Source: Janthinobacterium sp. FW305-129 (GTDB lineage Bacteria; Pseudomonadota; Gammaproteobacteria; Burkholderiales; Burkholderiaceae_D). From it: a stretch of 64,000 bases of DNA. The DNA is taken from positions 394,999 through 458,998 of the forward strand of contig NZ_JACYMM010000005.1 of NCBI RefSeq assembly GCF_020858115.1. Reading direction: 5' to 3'. Position 1 is the stretch's first letter; each line of letters starts with the position of its first letter. The translations under genes and the position numbers were made by a program. Below, piece after piece: positions 51,423 to 60,375 of this stretch. The notes under the pieces were generated by a model. That model was not told where the DNA came from, did not search any database, and saw only the letters and a program-made list of their open reading frames with translations.

Positions 51423-51499
51423 GGTGATATAGCTCAGTTGGTTAGAGCACAGCATTCATAATGCTGGGGTCGGTGGTTCAAGTCCACCTATCACCACCA
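51423..51499 (+). tRNA. tRNA-Met (CAT), copy 2
   Basis: This is an exact copy of the tRNA at 51287-51363, 136 bp downstream, with anticodon CAT at 51457-51459 and encoded CCA. The 59-bp spacer contains a GATCAGG/CCTGATC hairpin that may guide processing. Both copies appear to be on one transcript. Confidence 0.93.
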
Positions 51500-51516
51500 A
51501 GAATTTGCAGCACTGA

Positions 51517-51554
51517 TAAACCCGCCTCTGCCCCGTGCAGCGGCGGGTTTTTTC
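51517..51554 (+). terminator. Rho-independent terminator after tRNA-Met pair
   Basis: CCCGCC (51521-51526) pairs with GGCGGG (51542-51547), with an inner CTGC/GCAG stem, followed by six T. Confidence 0.92.
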
Positions 51555-51642
51555 ATTTCCGGCACCGCCGCACATGCGGCCTGCGCGCAACACCTGCCCC
51601 AGCCGCATGCAATCGGGGATTGTGGCGAGACGCCGCTCGCGC

Positions 51643-51671
51643 TTACAATGAGAATAATTCTCATTTATAAT
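51643..51671 (+). promoter_or_regulatory. Fur-regulated promoter of the fecI-like gene
   Basis: The 19-bp perfect dyad AATGAGAATAATTCTCATT (51647-51665) matches a Fur box. It fills the spacer between TTACAA (51643-51648, a weak -35) and a perfect TATAAT (51666-51671). Iron-loaded Fur would block this promoter. The ATG is only 11 bp after the -10, so the message has at most about five leader bases. Confidence 0.8.
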
Positions 51672-51682
51672 ATTCATCATCC

Positions 51683-52210
51683 ATGTCCACCATCCAGCCC
51701 AGCCTGCAACAGCAAGTGCAGTCGCTCTACAGCGAGCATCACGGCTGGCTGGTCGGCTGGCTGCGCAAAAAACTCAGCTGCCCGCATGGCGCGGCCGACG
51801 TGGCGCAAGACACCTTTGTGCGCATCATCGCCTCGCGCGACGCGCTGTTCGGCATGCGCGAACCGCGTGCCTACCTGTCCACCACGGCAAAGCGCTTGCT
51901 GCTCGACCGCGCGCGCCGGCAGGTACTCGAGCGCAGCTACCTGGCGGAACTGGCCCTGCTGGCCGACAGCCTGCCCGGCGCGCCCTCGCCGGACGAGATC
52001 CTGATGGCCGTGCAGGCGCTCGGACAGATTGCCACGGCGCTGGCCGGCTTGTCCGCCAAAGCGCGCGATGCCTTTTTGCTGCACTACCTGGAAGAACAAC
52101 CGCAGGCCGCCGTCGCCGCGCAGCTGAACGTCTCCACGCGCATGGTGCAAAAATACCTGGTGCAAGCCTTGCTGGCCTGCCGCCACGCCTGCCCGGGCAT
52201 GGCGGCATGA
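51683..52210 (+). CDS. FecI-type ECF sigma factor
   Basis: This 175-residue sigma-70 family protein has region 2 (YSEHHGWLVGWLRKKL... AADVAQDTFVRII, about 16-50) and region 4 with helix-turn-helix VAAQLNVSTRMVQKYL (about 145-160). It is the iron-starvation group that directs transcription of a TonB-dependent receptor gene after a signal through FecR. Regulation by Fur is shown by the dyad in its promoter. The TGA overlaps the ATG of the fecR-like gene. Confidence 0.9.
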   Translation: MSTIQPSLQQQVQSLYSEHHGWLVGWLRKKLSCPHGAADVAQDTFVRIIASRDALFGMREPRAYLSTTAKRLLLDRARRQVLERSYLAELALLADSLPGAPSPDEILMAVQALGQIATALAGLSAKARDAFLLHYLEEQPQAAVAAQLNVSTRMVQKYLVQALLACRHACPGMAA

Positions 52211-53211
52211 ATCGCCCCCGCACGGATATCGCCGCCGAACAGGCCGCCCGCTGGATCGTGCGCCTGAGCGCCGACGACCCGGCCGAGCGCGAACAGGCAC
52301 GCTCCGGCTTCGCCGCATGGAAGGCGGCCGACCCGCGGCACGCCAACGCAGCGGCCGGCATGGAAAACCTGCTGCGTCAATTGCACGCCGTGCGCGAGCC
52401 GGCCGGCGGCGACCATCGGCCCGCGCGCGCCGCCCTGGCCGCCATCGCCCCCGATCGTCCCCGACAGCGTCTGCGCCAATTGGCCGCCGCCAGCGCCGTT
52501 GCCGTACTCGCGCTGACCGGTGCGCTGGTCATCAGCGAGCGCCCCGCCTACCTGCTGGCCGACCTGCGCAGCCCAACGGGACAATGGCACACGCACACCC
52601 TGGCCGATGGCAGCCGCCTGACCCTGGGCAGCGACAGCGCCGTCAACGTGCATTTCAATGCGGGCGAACGGCATGTGGAACTGGTGCGCGGCGACATCCT
52701 CGTCGACGTGGCCAAGGATGCGCAGCGCCCCTTCATCGTCGACAGCGGCCAGGCGGCGATCCGCGCGCTGGGCACGCGTTTCAGCGTGCGCAGGGATGGC
52801 GCCGCCACCACCCTGAGCATGCTGGAGTCCAAAGTGTCGGCGCAGGTGCCGCGGCATCCGGCCATCGTGGTGCAGGTGGGCCAGCGCACGCGCATCACGG
52901 ACGATGGCGTAGGCCCCATCACGGCCATCGATGCGGCCGGCGTGCAGGACGCCTGGCGCGCGCACCAGCTGGTGGTCGATGACCAGCCGCTGGCCGAGGT
53001 GCTTGACGAGCTGGCGCGCCACCGCCCCGGCCAGCTGCATTACGACCACGCGCAAATCGCCGGTATCCGCGTGGCGGCCGTGCTGCCGCTGGACGACACG
53101 GACAAGGCGCTGCAGCTGTTGATCGACAATTTCCCGCAACTGCGCATCCGCATGCTGACGCGCTACCTGGTGATGGTCGACGCGCCAAGCTCTGGCACCG
53201 CAAAAAAATAA
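52207..53211 (+). CDS. FecR-type anti-sigma factor / signal transducer
   Basis: This 334-residue protein has an N-terminal cytoplasmic DUF4880 region (EQAARWIVRLSADDPAEREQ, W-rich GFAAWKAADPRHANA), a single membrane helix near residues 97-113 and a periplasmic FecR domain (THTLADGSRLTLGSDSAVNVHF, ALGTRFSVRRDG). It inserts in the inner membrane, receives the signal from the STN domain of the receptor and controls the sigma factor. Its ATG overlaps the fecI-like gene by 4 bp. Confidence 0.9.
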   Translation: MNRPRTDIAAEQAARWIVRLSADDPAEREQARSGFAAWKAADPRHANAAAGMENLLRQLHAVREPAGGDHRPARAALAAIAPDRPRQRLRQLAAASAVAVLALTGALVISERPAYLLADLRSPTGQWHTHTLADGSRLTLGSDSAVNVHFNAGERHVELVRGDILVDVAKDAQRPFIVDSGQAAIRALGTRFSVRRDGAATTLSMLESKVSAQVPRHPAIVVQVGQRTRITDDGVGPITAIDAAGVQDAWRAHQLVVDDQPLAEVLDELARHRPGQLHYDHAQIAGIRVAAVLPLDDTDKALQLLIDNFPQLRIRMLTRYLVMVDAPSSGTAKK

Positions 53212-53284
53212 TTTGCCACGCTGGTTCGTGTTGGCGCATCTCGTGCGTCAAGGCAGCTGAGATCATTTAAAAAAGGCTGTCACC

Positions 53285-55765
53285 ATGTACGCTCAAGTCG
53301 TTGCCGTTTCCTCCCCGAACACCCTGCGCACGCGTCTGCGCCCGCTGGCCCTGGCGGCCATGCTGCTCGCTGGCGCCGGCCTGCACGCCCAGGCTACCGC
53401 CCAGACCACCCCGGCTGTCGCCAGCTACGCCATCCCCGCCGGCCCGCTGGCCGGCGCCCTGAACCGCTATGCGCAGCAGGCGGGCGTCTCCATCGTCATC
53501 GATGCATCCCGGGTGCAGGGCTTGACCAGTGCAGGCCTGCAAGGCAGCTACGCCATCGATGACGGTTTCGCCGTGCTGCTGCGCGGCAGCGGCTACGCCA
53601 TCGGCAAGACGTCCACCGGCTATGTGCTGGTGGCCGCGCCGGCGCCCACGCCCACGGCGGCGATCGGCACTGCTTCAGCGGCCGAACGCACCATGCCCTC
53701 GATTACCATCGTTGGCCAGGCCGAGCAAGGCGCCACCACCGAAGGCAGCGGCTCCTACACGGCGCGCAAGCTCACCATCGGCAAGGGCGAGCAAGCGATG
53801 AAGGACATCCCCCAATCCGTGAGCGTGCTGACGCGCCAGCGCCTGGACGACCAGGGCATCACGGATCTGCGCGAAGCCGTCAACAACGTCACCGGCGTGG
53901 TGGGCGTGCATGGCGTGGGACCGGGCGTGGTGATCACGGCGCGCGGCTTCCAGATCGATCAATGGCAGTACGATGGCGTGCCCATCGACCGCAACACCTA
54001 TGCGCTGGGCAACTGGGGCCAGGAAAACATGGTCATCTACGACCGCCTGGAAGTGCTGCGCGGCGCCTCGGGCATGCTGGTCGGCACGGGCAGTCCCGGC
54101 GGCTCCGTCAGCCTGGTGCGCAAGCGCCCGACCGCCGCGCGCAGTGTCAGCATGACGGCGCGCGCCGGCTCGTGGGACCATTACGGCGCCCAGCTCGACG
54201 TCAGCATGCCCCTGAATGCGGACGGCAGCCTGCGCGGACGCGCCATCGTCGATGAAGACGATACCCATTCCTTCGTCGACCGGGTGTGGAGCCAGAACCG
54301 CACCCTGTACGCGGCACTCGACTACGACCTGGGACCGGCCACCACCCTGGGCCTGGCGATCAGCAACGTCAACGACCACGGCCGTCCCACCTTTATCGGA
54401 CTGCCCCGCTACGCGGACGGCAGCGCGCTGAACCTGCCCCGCTCCACCTTCACGGGCGCCGACTGGAACCGCAGCGAAGCCAGACAAACCAACGTGTATC
54501 TCGATCTGGAACACCATTTCAACAGCCAGTGGAGCCTGAAGGCATCCGCCGTGAACATGAAGGAAAACACCGGCTCCGTGCACCAGCGCGTGGCCTTGCC
54601 CATTAATCCCGACGGCAGCGGTGCGAGCTATGCCGACTTTGGCATGGATTTCGACAACCGCAAGCGCGGCATCGATACCTACGTGCGCGGCAAATTCGAC
54701 GGCCTGGGCATCGCGCAGGAAGTCCTCGTGGGCGCCAGCTACGTCACGATGGCGTCGGACGACGTCTACGCCCGCGTTTGGGAATCTGGTGCGGACGTCT
54801 TCAACATCAGGCACAACCGCCCATGGCAAGACCTCGACAGCATCGCCGCGCGCCCGAAGGGCGTGCGTCCCGTCAGCACCTATGAAATACGCCAGAAAGG
54901 CCTGTATGGCAGCTGGAACGGCCAGTTGACCAGCAAGCTGAAAGCCGTGCTGGGTGGACGCTTCAGCTGGTACGACTTCGTGTATGCGACGCCCAAAGGT
55001 CCTGAAGAACAGCTCAACGCCACCGCCAAGTTCACGCCATCGGTAGGCCTGATCTACGCGCTCGATCCGCAATGGTCGGCCTACGCCAGCTATGCCGACA
55101 TCTTCACGCCACAAAGCATCCGCGATGCGCAAGACAAGGTCCTCAAACCCATCACGGGCAGCAACTACGAGGCGGGCATCAAGGGTGAGCTGATGGATGG
55201 CAAGGTCAACACCTCGCTGGCCGTGTTCCGCTATGACCACAAGAACCGTGCCGTCACCGACTATGCTGCGGGCATGGTGTGCGCCGACGGGTACTGCTCG
55301 CGCGCCTCGGGCAAGGTGCGCAGCCAGGGCCTGGAAGCGGAAGTGTCGGGCGAAGTGGCGCGCGGCTTGCAGCTGTCGGCCGGCTACGCCTATACGACGA
55401 CGACCTATCTGAACGACCCGGACAGCCAGGGCAAGGTCTTTTCCACGTGGACGCCGAAACACATGCTGCGCGTGTGGTCCAGCTACACCCTGCCGGGCGC
55501 ATGGGACAAGTTCAGCGTCGGCGCCGGCGTCAACACGCAAAGCCATACGCTCGATACCAATAGTACCTTCAAGGTTGCAGGCGTCTCGATCTGGAATGCA
55601 CGCATGGCCTGGCAAGCCACGCCCCAAGTGGCCCTGTCGCTCAATGTCAACAACGTCTTCGACAAGAGCTACATCATCCCGGCCTACAATACCACCGGGT
55701 CGAATAACTACTATGGCGACCCGCGCAACGTGCAGTTCACCTTGAAATACACGCCGAAGTGGTAA
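53285..55765 (+). CDS. TonB-dependent siderophore receptor with STN signalling domain
   Basis: This 826-residue outer-membrane receptor has a signal peptide (to about residue 40, AQATAQ), a periplasmic STN domain (about 45-115, SYAIPAGPLAGALNRYAQQAGVS) that talks to FecR, a TonB-box-like ITIVGQ (about 140), a plug domain (MKDIPQSVSVLTRQRLDDQG) and a 22-strand barrel ending in the typical aromatic terminus KYTPKW. It is of the FpvA/FoxA/FhuE type that imports ferric siderophores. The 73-bp gap upstream has no Fur box, so expression probably depends on the adjacent sigma factor. Confidence 0.92.
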   Translation: MYAQVVAVSSPNTLRTRLRPLALAAMLLAGAGLHAQATAQTTPAVASYAIPAGPLAGALNRYAQQAGVSIVIDASRVQGLTSAGLQGSYAIDDGFAVLLRGSGYAIGKTSTGYVLVAAPAPTPTAAIGTASAAERTMPSITIVGQAEQGATTEGSGSYTARKLTIGKGEQAMKDIPQSVSVLTRQRLDDQGITDLREAVNNVTGVVGVHGVGPGVVITARGFQIDQWQYDGVPIDRNTYALGNWGQENMVIYDRLEVLRGASGMLVGTGSPGGSVSLVRKRPTAARSVSMTARAGSWDHYGAQLDVSMPLNADGSLRGRAIVDEDDTHSFVDRVWSQNRTLYAALDYDLGPATTLGLAISNVNDHGRPTFIGLPRYADGSALNLPRSTFTGADWNRSEARQTNVYLDLEHHFNSQWSLKASAVNMKENTGSVHQRVALPINPDGSGASYADFGMDFDNRKRGIDTYVRGKFDGLGIAQEVLVGASYVTMASDDVYARVWESGADVFNIRHNRPWQDLDSIAARPKGVRPVSTYEIRQKGLYGSWNGQLTSKLKAVLGGRFSWYDFVYATPKGPEEQLNATAKFTPSVGLIYALDPQWSAYASYADIFTPQSIRDAQDKVLKPITGSNYEAGIKGELMDGKVNTSLAVFRYDHKNRAVTDYAAGMVCADGYCSRASGKVRSQGLEAEVSGEVARGLQLSAGYAYTTTTYLNDPDSQGKVFSTWTPKHMLRVWSSYTLPGAWDKFSVGAGVNTQSHTLDTNSTFKVAGVSIWNARMAWQATPQVALSLNVNNVFDKSYIIPAYNTTGSNNYYGDPRNVQFTLKYTPKW

Positions 55766-55926
55766 AACGATTGAAAAGCTGAAGGCCGGCACGCTGGCCG
55801 CGCCGCGTGACTGATAGTGCAACCGGCATTCAGTTCGCGCCGCGGCCGGGATTTTCGGCTAAGATGATGGCGCGGCATTGCGCCGCACCGCATCGTGCAT
55901 CGGCCTCTCAATCATCTACACCGTCA

Positions 55927-56946
55927 ATGGAACAAAAAGACAAGTCCTGGGTCACTTCGGTGGACGTCGCCAAACGGGCCGGCGTCTCGCGCTCCGCCGT
56001 CTCGCGCACGTTCACGCCCGGCGCCAGCGTGGCGCCCGAAACGCGGGCCCGCGTGATGGAAGCGGCGCAGTCGCTGGGCTACCAGGTCAACATCCTGGCG
56101 CGCAGCATGAACCAGGGCCAGAGCAATCTGGTGGGCGTCGTCATCACGGGCTTCACGGACCCGTTCCGCGTGGCCCTGCTGGGCGAAGTCACGCGCAGCC
56201 TGAGCGAACATGCGCTGGTGCCGCTGCTGATGAATGCGGAAGATCCCGAGCGCCTCAGCGAACTGCTGCGCATCCTCCTCAGCTACAAGATTTCCGGCGT
56301 CATCATGACGTCCGGCTCGCCGCCGTCCGCCGTCGCCACGGAATACCTGCAGCGGCAAGTGCCGGTGGCCATGATCAACCGCGCGCGCGACCTGAAAGGC
56401 GTGGACGTGGTCAACAGCGACAACCGCCACGGCGGCGAACTGGCGGCCAGCACCCTGCTCGACAGCGGCGCCAAACGGCTGGCCTTCGTCAACACGCGCG
56501 CCAGCAGTTTCAGCGGTATCGCGCGCGGCAAGGCCTTCCTCGACCACCTGGCGCCGGCCGTGGCGAAGAAGCGCTGCACGGCCGGCGAATACCTGGCCGA
56601 GGCCATCGGCTACCAGGCGGGCCAGGAAGCGGCCGACGCCCTGCTCGCATCAAGCAAGCTGCCCGACGGCGTCTTTTGCGCCACCGACCTGATCGCCTGC
56701 GGCTTCATCGATGCGGCGCGCAGCAAGTACGGCATCGACGTGCCCGCGCAATTGCAGGTGATCGGCTTCGACGACATTCCCATGGCGGCGCTGGACGCCT
56801 ACCAGCTGACCACCATCCGCCAGGATGCGGGCGAACTGGCGCGCCGCGCCGTCAAGAGCCTGGTCGAGCGCATGGAAAAATTCGCCATGCCGGGCCGCCT
56901 GAAGGAAGTCCCCGTCACGCTGGTGCGGCGCGGCACGACGCGCTAA
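55927..56946 (+). CDS. LacI-family transcriptional regulator
   Basis: This 339-residue repressor has the LacI helix-turn-helix (VTSVDVAKRAGVSRSAVSRTF, about residues 8-28), hinge helix region (NILARSM) and a periplasmic-binding-like effector domain (GVVITGFTDPF, TSGSPPSAV, VIGFDDIPMA). I took the ATG at 55927 because the protein starts MEQKDKSW there; an upstream frame from 55807 has no HTH-family N-terminus. It is followed by a phosphatase lipoprotein gene whose promoter region carries tandem CACACGTGTG dyads, the most likely target. The effector could be a sugar or inositol derivative; this is inference. Confidence 0.9.
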   Translation: MEQKDKSWVTSVDVAKRAGVSRSAVSRTFTPGASVAPETRARVMEAAQSLGYQVNILARSMNQGQSNLVGVVITGFTDPFRVALLGEVTRSLSEHALVPLLMNAEDPERLSELLRILLSYKISGVIMTSGSPPSAVATEYLQRQVPVAMINRARDLKGVDVVNSDNRHGGELAASTLLDSGAKRLAFVNTRASSFSGIARGKAFLDHLAPAVAKKRCTAGEYLAEAIGYQAGQEAADALLASSKLPDGVFCATDLIACGFIDAARSKYGIDVPAQLQVIGFDDIPMAALDAYQLTTIRQDAGELARRAVKSLVERMEKFAMPGRLKEVPVTLVRRGTTR

Positions 56947-57052
56947 GCGATCCAATACGGCAGATGGCGCAACGCCGTCTGCCCGCCCCCACCGCCCCGC
57001 AGCGCCCGCCGTTTCCCGTTTTCCACACTTTTTCGTCCCCCGCCCGTACTTG

Positions 57053-57081
57053 TTGACATCAAAAAAAATCCGGGTTACTGT
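57053..57081 (+). promoter_or_regulatory. Candidate promoter of phosphoesterase operon
   Basis: TTGACA (57053-57058, perfect) lies 17 bp before TACTGT (57076-57081, weak). An A-run and the LacI-type operators follow. Confidence 0.55.
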
Positions 57082-57109
57082 TTGCACACGTGTACTGCAC
57101 ACGTGTGCA
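57082..57109. promoter_or_regulatory. Tandem LacI-type operator (CACACGTGTG)
   Basis: TTGCACACGTGTAC at 57082-57095 is followed without gap by the perfect 14-bp palindrome TGCACACGTGTGCA at 57096-57109. The pair covers the predicted transcription start, where a repressor would act. The nearest LacI gene ends 135 bp upstream. Confidence 0.65.
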
Positions 57110-57186
57110 ATTTCTTCAAAAAGCCTGTTCTGGCCACACCACTAAAAAAAGCGCCCCGTCCGCGGAGGCGTATCAAGGAGACCGTT

Positions 57187-58587
57187 ATGTTGAACCACAT
57201 TCTAAGAATCGCCCTGTTCGGCGCCGGGGCCATCGGCCTGGCGGCCTGCACCACGCCCGCCGGCATGCAGCACAATACGGCTGCCAGTGCCGCCGCCGAT
57301 CCGAAGCTGGCGAAGATCGGCCAGATCGTCGTCGTGTACATGGAAAACCGCAGCTTCGACCACCTGTTCGGCACCTTCCCCGGCGCCGACGGCATCGCCA
57401 ATGGCCGCTCGCCCGACACCACCACGCAGACCGGTCCCGACGGCAAGCCGTATGCGATGCTGCCCGCCGTGGTGCTCGACAAGGGCGGCCTGGACCAGCG
57501 CTTCAAGGGCGACATCGCCAACGCGCCCTTCCACATGGAGCCGAGCGTATCGCTGGGCGACAAGACGGCCAGTCCCGTGCATGCATTCTGGACGCACAAG
57601 CGCCAGATCAACGACGGCAAGAACGACCGCTTCGTCGTCGAGGGCAACACGGGCGCCCTGCCCATGGGCTATTTCGACGGCAGCAAGCTCAAACTGTGGG
57701 CCCTGGCGCAGCGCTACACCCTGGCCGACCGCTTCTTCCAGTCCGCCTACGGCGGCTCCTTCCTCAACCACATGTGGCTGACCTGCGCCTGCACGCCCGT
57801 GTTCCCGAACGCGCCCAAGTCCATCGTCGCCCAGGATGAGCGCGGCACGGGCCACAAGAAGGGCGAGGAAGCGGAAGTGACGCAGGACGGCTACGCCGTC
57901 AACACCATGCAGGGCCCGCTGCTGTTCGATCCGACCAAGAAGCAGACCTTCCTGCCGCCGCAAACCATGCCCACCATCGGCGACCGCCTGACGGACAAGG
58001 GCATATCCTGGGTCTATTATGCGGACGGCTACGACATCGCCGTCGCCTCGACCAAGTCGGGCAAGAAGGCCGACGATTTCTCATATCACCACCAGCCGTT
58101 CACCTACTTCAAGCGCTTCATCGACAGCCCGCAGCAGCGCGCCACGCACCTGAAGGACCGCTCCGACATGCTCGCCGACGTCCAGGCGGGCAAGCTTCCG
58201 CCCGTCTCGTTCTACAAACCGATGGGCAAGAAGAACATGCATCCGGGGATGGACAAATCGAGCGTGGCGGCCGGCGATGACGAGGGTGTGGCCATCATCA
58301 ACGCCATCATGGAAGGCCCACAATGGAAGGACACCGTCATCATCGTCACCACCGATGAAAACGGCGGTTTCTGGGACCACGTGGCGCCACCGAAAGGCGA
58401 CCGCTTCGGCCCGGCCACGCGCATCCCCGCCCTCGTCATCTCGCCGTTCAGCGAAGGCGGGCATATCGACCATACCGAGTATGAAACCGTGTCGATCCTG
58501 AAATTCATCGAGGAACGCCATGGCCTGGCGCCATTGAGCGAGCGTGATGCGCGCGCCAACAGCCTGGCCAAAGCCCTCAAGCTCTAA
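57187..58587 (+). CDS. Phosphoesterase-family lipoprotein (acid phosphatase / phospholipase C-like)
   Basis: This 466-residue protein belongs to the alkaline-phosphatase-fold phosphoesterase family (PF04185 group, AcpA/PLC). It has a lipoprotein signal with LAAC (Cys21), the metal motif MENRSFDHLFG (52-62) and a second motif TTDENGGFWDHV near residue 395. The start at 57187 is preceded by AAGGAGA. It should be anchored in the outer membrane or periplasm and hydrolyse phosphomonoesters or phospholipids; distinguishing these is not possible by reading. It is likely controlled by the LacI regulator upstream and is followed by two inositol-phosphatase-like genes. Confidence 0.85.
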   Translation: MLNHILRIALFGAGAIGLAACTTPAGMQHNTAASAAADPKLAKIGQIVVVYMENRSFDHLFGTFPGADGIANGRSPDTTTQTGPDGKPYAMLPAVVLDKGGLDQRFKGDIANAPFHMEPSVSLGDKTASPVHAFWTHKRQINDGKNDRFVVEGNTGALPMGYFDGSKLKLWALAQRYTLADRFFQSAYGGSFLNHMWLTCACTPVFPNAPKSIVAQDERGTGHKKGEEAEVTQDGYAVNTMQGPLLFDPTKKQTFLPPQTMPTIGDRLTDKGISWVYYADGYDIAVASTKSGKKADDFSYHHQPFTYFKRFIDSPQQRATHLKDRSDMLADVQAGKLPPVSFYKPMGKKNMHPGMDKSSVAAGDDEGVAIINAIMEGPQWKDTVIIVTTDENGGFWDHVAPPKGDRFGPATRIPALVISPFSEGGHIDHTEYETVSILKFIEERHGLAPLSERDARANSLAKALKL

Positions 58588-58610
58588 ATTCCACTCTCCT
58601 GCCTGTCTAC

Positions 58611-58643
58611 CCTGGGTGCGCCGTCCTGCGCGGCGCGCCCGGG
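58611..58643 (+). terminator. Strong GC hairpin between phosphoesterase and phosphatase genes
   Basis: A 13-bp stem (CCTGGGTGCGCCG with CGGCGCGCCCGGG, allowing G-U pairs) begins 24 bp after the phosphoesterase stop. No T-run follows, so it may reduce read-through rather than fully terminate. Confidence 0.45.
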
Positions 58644-58667
58644 CAACTCACATCCAAAGGAAACGCC

Positions 58668-60290
58668 ATGCTGCACGCACGCCATCTTCCCCTGTCCATC
58701 CTGATGCTCTCCCTGGCCGCCTGTGGTGGCGGCGAGACAACGCCGCCGGTAACGCCCCCTGTCACGCCGCCGGTGACACCTCCTGTGACGCCGCCGCCCG
58801 CCACCTTCTACCAGACCAAGACGCCGTACACGCCGCAGCAGGAGGCGGCCACGTATGAAGCCGCGCCGGCCGGCTACGCGCCCGTGTTCACCGAACTGGT
58901 GGCGCGCCACGGTTCGCGCGGCCTGTCGAGCATGAAGTACGACGCCGCCTTCTACAACGTCTGGCAAAGGGCCGCCGCCGACGATGCGCTCACGCCGCTG
59001 GGGCAAAAGCTGGGCGCCGACATATTGAAACTGATGAAGGCCAACGCGCTGCTCGGCTACGGCGTGGACGGCATCACGGCGCCCGGCTACGGCAACCTGT
59101 CGCAAACGGGCATCAATGAGCACAAGCAGCTGGCCGTGCGCATGCTGGCGCGCCTGCCCGCCCTGTTCACGCAACTGGGCGCGAGTGCCGCCAGCGCGCC
59201 GCGCCAGATCGTCACCATCAGTTCCGGCGTGGACCGCGCCAAGGACAGTGCTGCGTATTTTGCGCAATCGCTGGCCGCCACGGCACCAAACGTCGCGCCG
59301 CTGATTACCCTGCCGCCCGCGCCCGCCGGCTACCCAGCCGGCAAGCCCGTGGCGCAGCCAGCTGGCACCAACCGCTTCCTGCTGTATGCGCACAAGCTGG
59401 TGCCGAAGACGGACCTGGTCACCGATGCCCTCGACGGCTACTACCAGACCTACCAGGACAGCCAGGCTTACCAGACCTACCTGAAAAGCCCCGACTTCCT
59501 GGCCAAGTACACGGCCATCGACACGGACGCCACGGCGCGCACCCTGGGACGCGAAGTGCTGGAGCGGCTGTTTACCAAGGCCTTTGTCGACAAGATCGAC
59601 AACGGCACCTACAGCTTCGCCAATACGGGCACCTACAGTTTCACCAGCGACGACGGCAAATTCACCAACACCGTGACGGGCGACGGCGAGACCACCATCA
59701 AGGGCCTGGCCGATGCAGCTTCCGTGCTGTACAACCTGTACGCCATCATGGCTGGCATGACGAACGAGGTCAAAGCCGACTTCGTGCAGTACATGCCGTC
59801 GGACGCGGCCAAGTACCAGGCCTTCGTGCAGGATTACCAGGATTTCTACAACAAGGGTCCCGGCACCACCGAGAGCGCCGGAGTGACCTGGAACTACGTG
59901 CGCGCGCTGCGCGACGACTTCTTTACGGAAGTGGACGCCATCGCGCGCGGCGACCTGTCGCACGGCGCCAAGCTGCGCTTCACGCATGCGGAAGCCATCA
60001 TCCCGCTGGCCACGGCCATGGGCCTGAAGACCGTCGTCGGCGCGCTGCCGGCGGCGCAGACCTACAGCTATGACAACAGCAGCTGGCGCGGCCTGTACGT
60101 GGCGCCGATGGCGGCCAACATGCAGTGGGACGTGTACCGCGACGCCAGCGGCAATGTGCTGGTAAAAATGCTGTACAACGAAAAGGAAACCGACTTCCAG
60201 GCCGCCTGCGATGGCGCGCGCTTTGCGGCCGGCAGCCATTTCTATGTGTATGCGAAGCTGAAGACCTGCTACGGCCACGTGGCGCAGTAA
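58668..60290 (+). CDS. MINPP-type histidine acid phosphatase lipoprotein, likely phytase
   Basis: This 540-residue protein has a lipobox (SLAAC, Cys19), a (TPPV)n-type linker (about 24-45) and a histidine acid phosphatase domain. The active-site motif RHGSRG (residues about 78-83) and the later THAE motif are the pair found in multiple inositol polyphosphate phosphatases, where Glu in HAE replaces the Asp of the HD motif in classical AppA phytases. It should act on phytate or other inositol phosphates outside the inner membrane. A close paralogue follows at 60376. Other phosphate esters are possible substrates; the family assignment is firm by motif but not tested by search. Confidence 0.85.
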   Translation: MLHARHLPLSILMLSLAACGGGETTPPVTPPVTPPVTPPVTPPPATFYQTKTPYTPQQEAATYEAAPAGYAPVFTELVARHGSRGLSSMKYDAAFYNVWQRAAADDALTPLGQKLGADILKLMKANALLGYGVDGITAPGYGNLSQTGINEHKQLAVRMLARLPALFTQLGASAASAPRQIVTISSGVDRAKDSAAYFAQSLAATAPNVAPLITLPPAPAGYPAGKPVAQPAGTNRFLLYAHKLVPKTDLVTDALDGYYQTYQDSQAYQTYLKSPDFLAKYTAIDTDATARTLGREVLERLFTKAFVDKIDNGTYSFANTGTYSFTSDDGKFTNTVTGDGETTIKGLADAASVLYNLYAIMAGMTNEVKADFVQYMPSDAAKYQAFVQDYQDFYNKGPGTTESAGVTWNYVRALRDDFFTEVDAIARGDLSHGAKLRFTHAEAIIPLATAMGLKTVVGALPAAQTYSYDNSSWRGLYVAPMAANMQWDVYRDASGNVLVKMLYNEKETDFQAACDGARFAAGSHFYVYAKLKTCYGHVAQ

Positions 60291-60300
60291 TCACGGAGTG

Positions 60301-60324
60301 CAGGCGGGCAGCCGTGCCCGCCTG
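60301..60324 (+). terminator. Hairpin after first MINPP gene
   Basis: CAGGCGGGC and GCCCGCCTG form a perfect 9-bp stem with a six-base loop, 11 bp after the stop; it lacks a T-run. A second small dyad, CTAGGC-TTGC-GCCTAG, lies at 60339-60354 before the next gene. Confidence 0.45.
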
Positions 60325-60375
60325 ATTGACGTTTGATGCTAGGCTTGCGCCTAGATAATCACGTCACGGACTCCC

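Noticed and set aside
51287..51499. tRNA-Ile2 (lysidine-modified CAT anticodon)
   Set aside because: Stem and loop sequences resemble elongator tRNA-Met more closely; modification cannot be seen but is not needed.
53675..55822. 715-codon open frame opposite the TonB-dependent receptor
   Set aside because: No recognisable domain; the sense-strand receptor is complete and well conserved.
58733..58805. Short tandem repeats resembling a CRISPR-like array
   Set aside because: The period is short and in frame, and encodes a Pro/Thr/Val linker inside a clear gene; there are no spacers.
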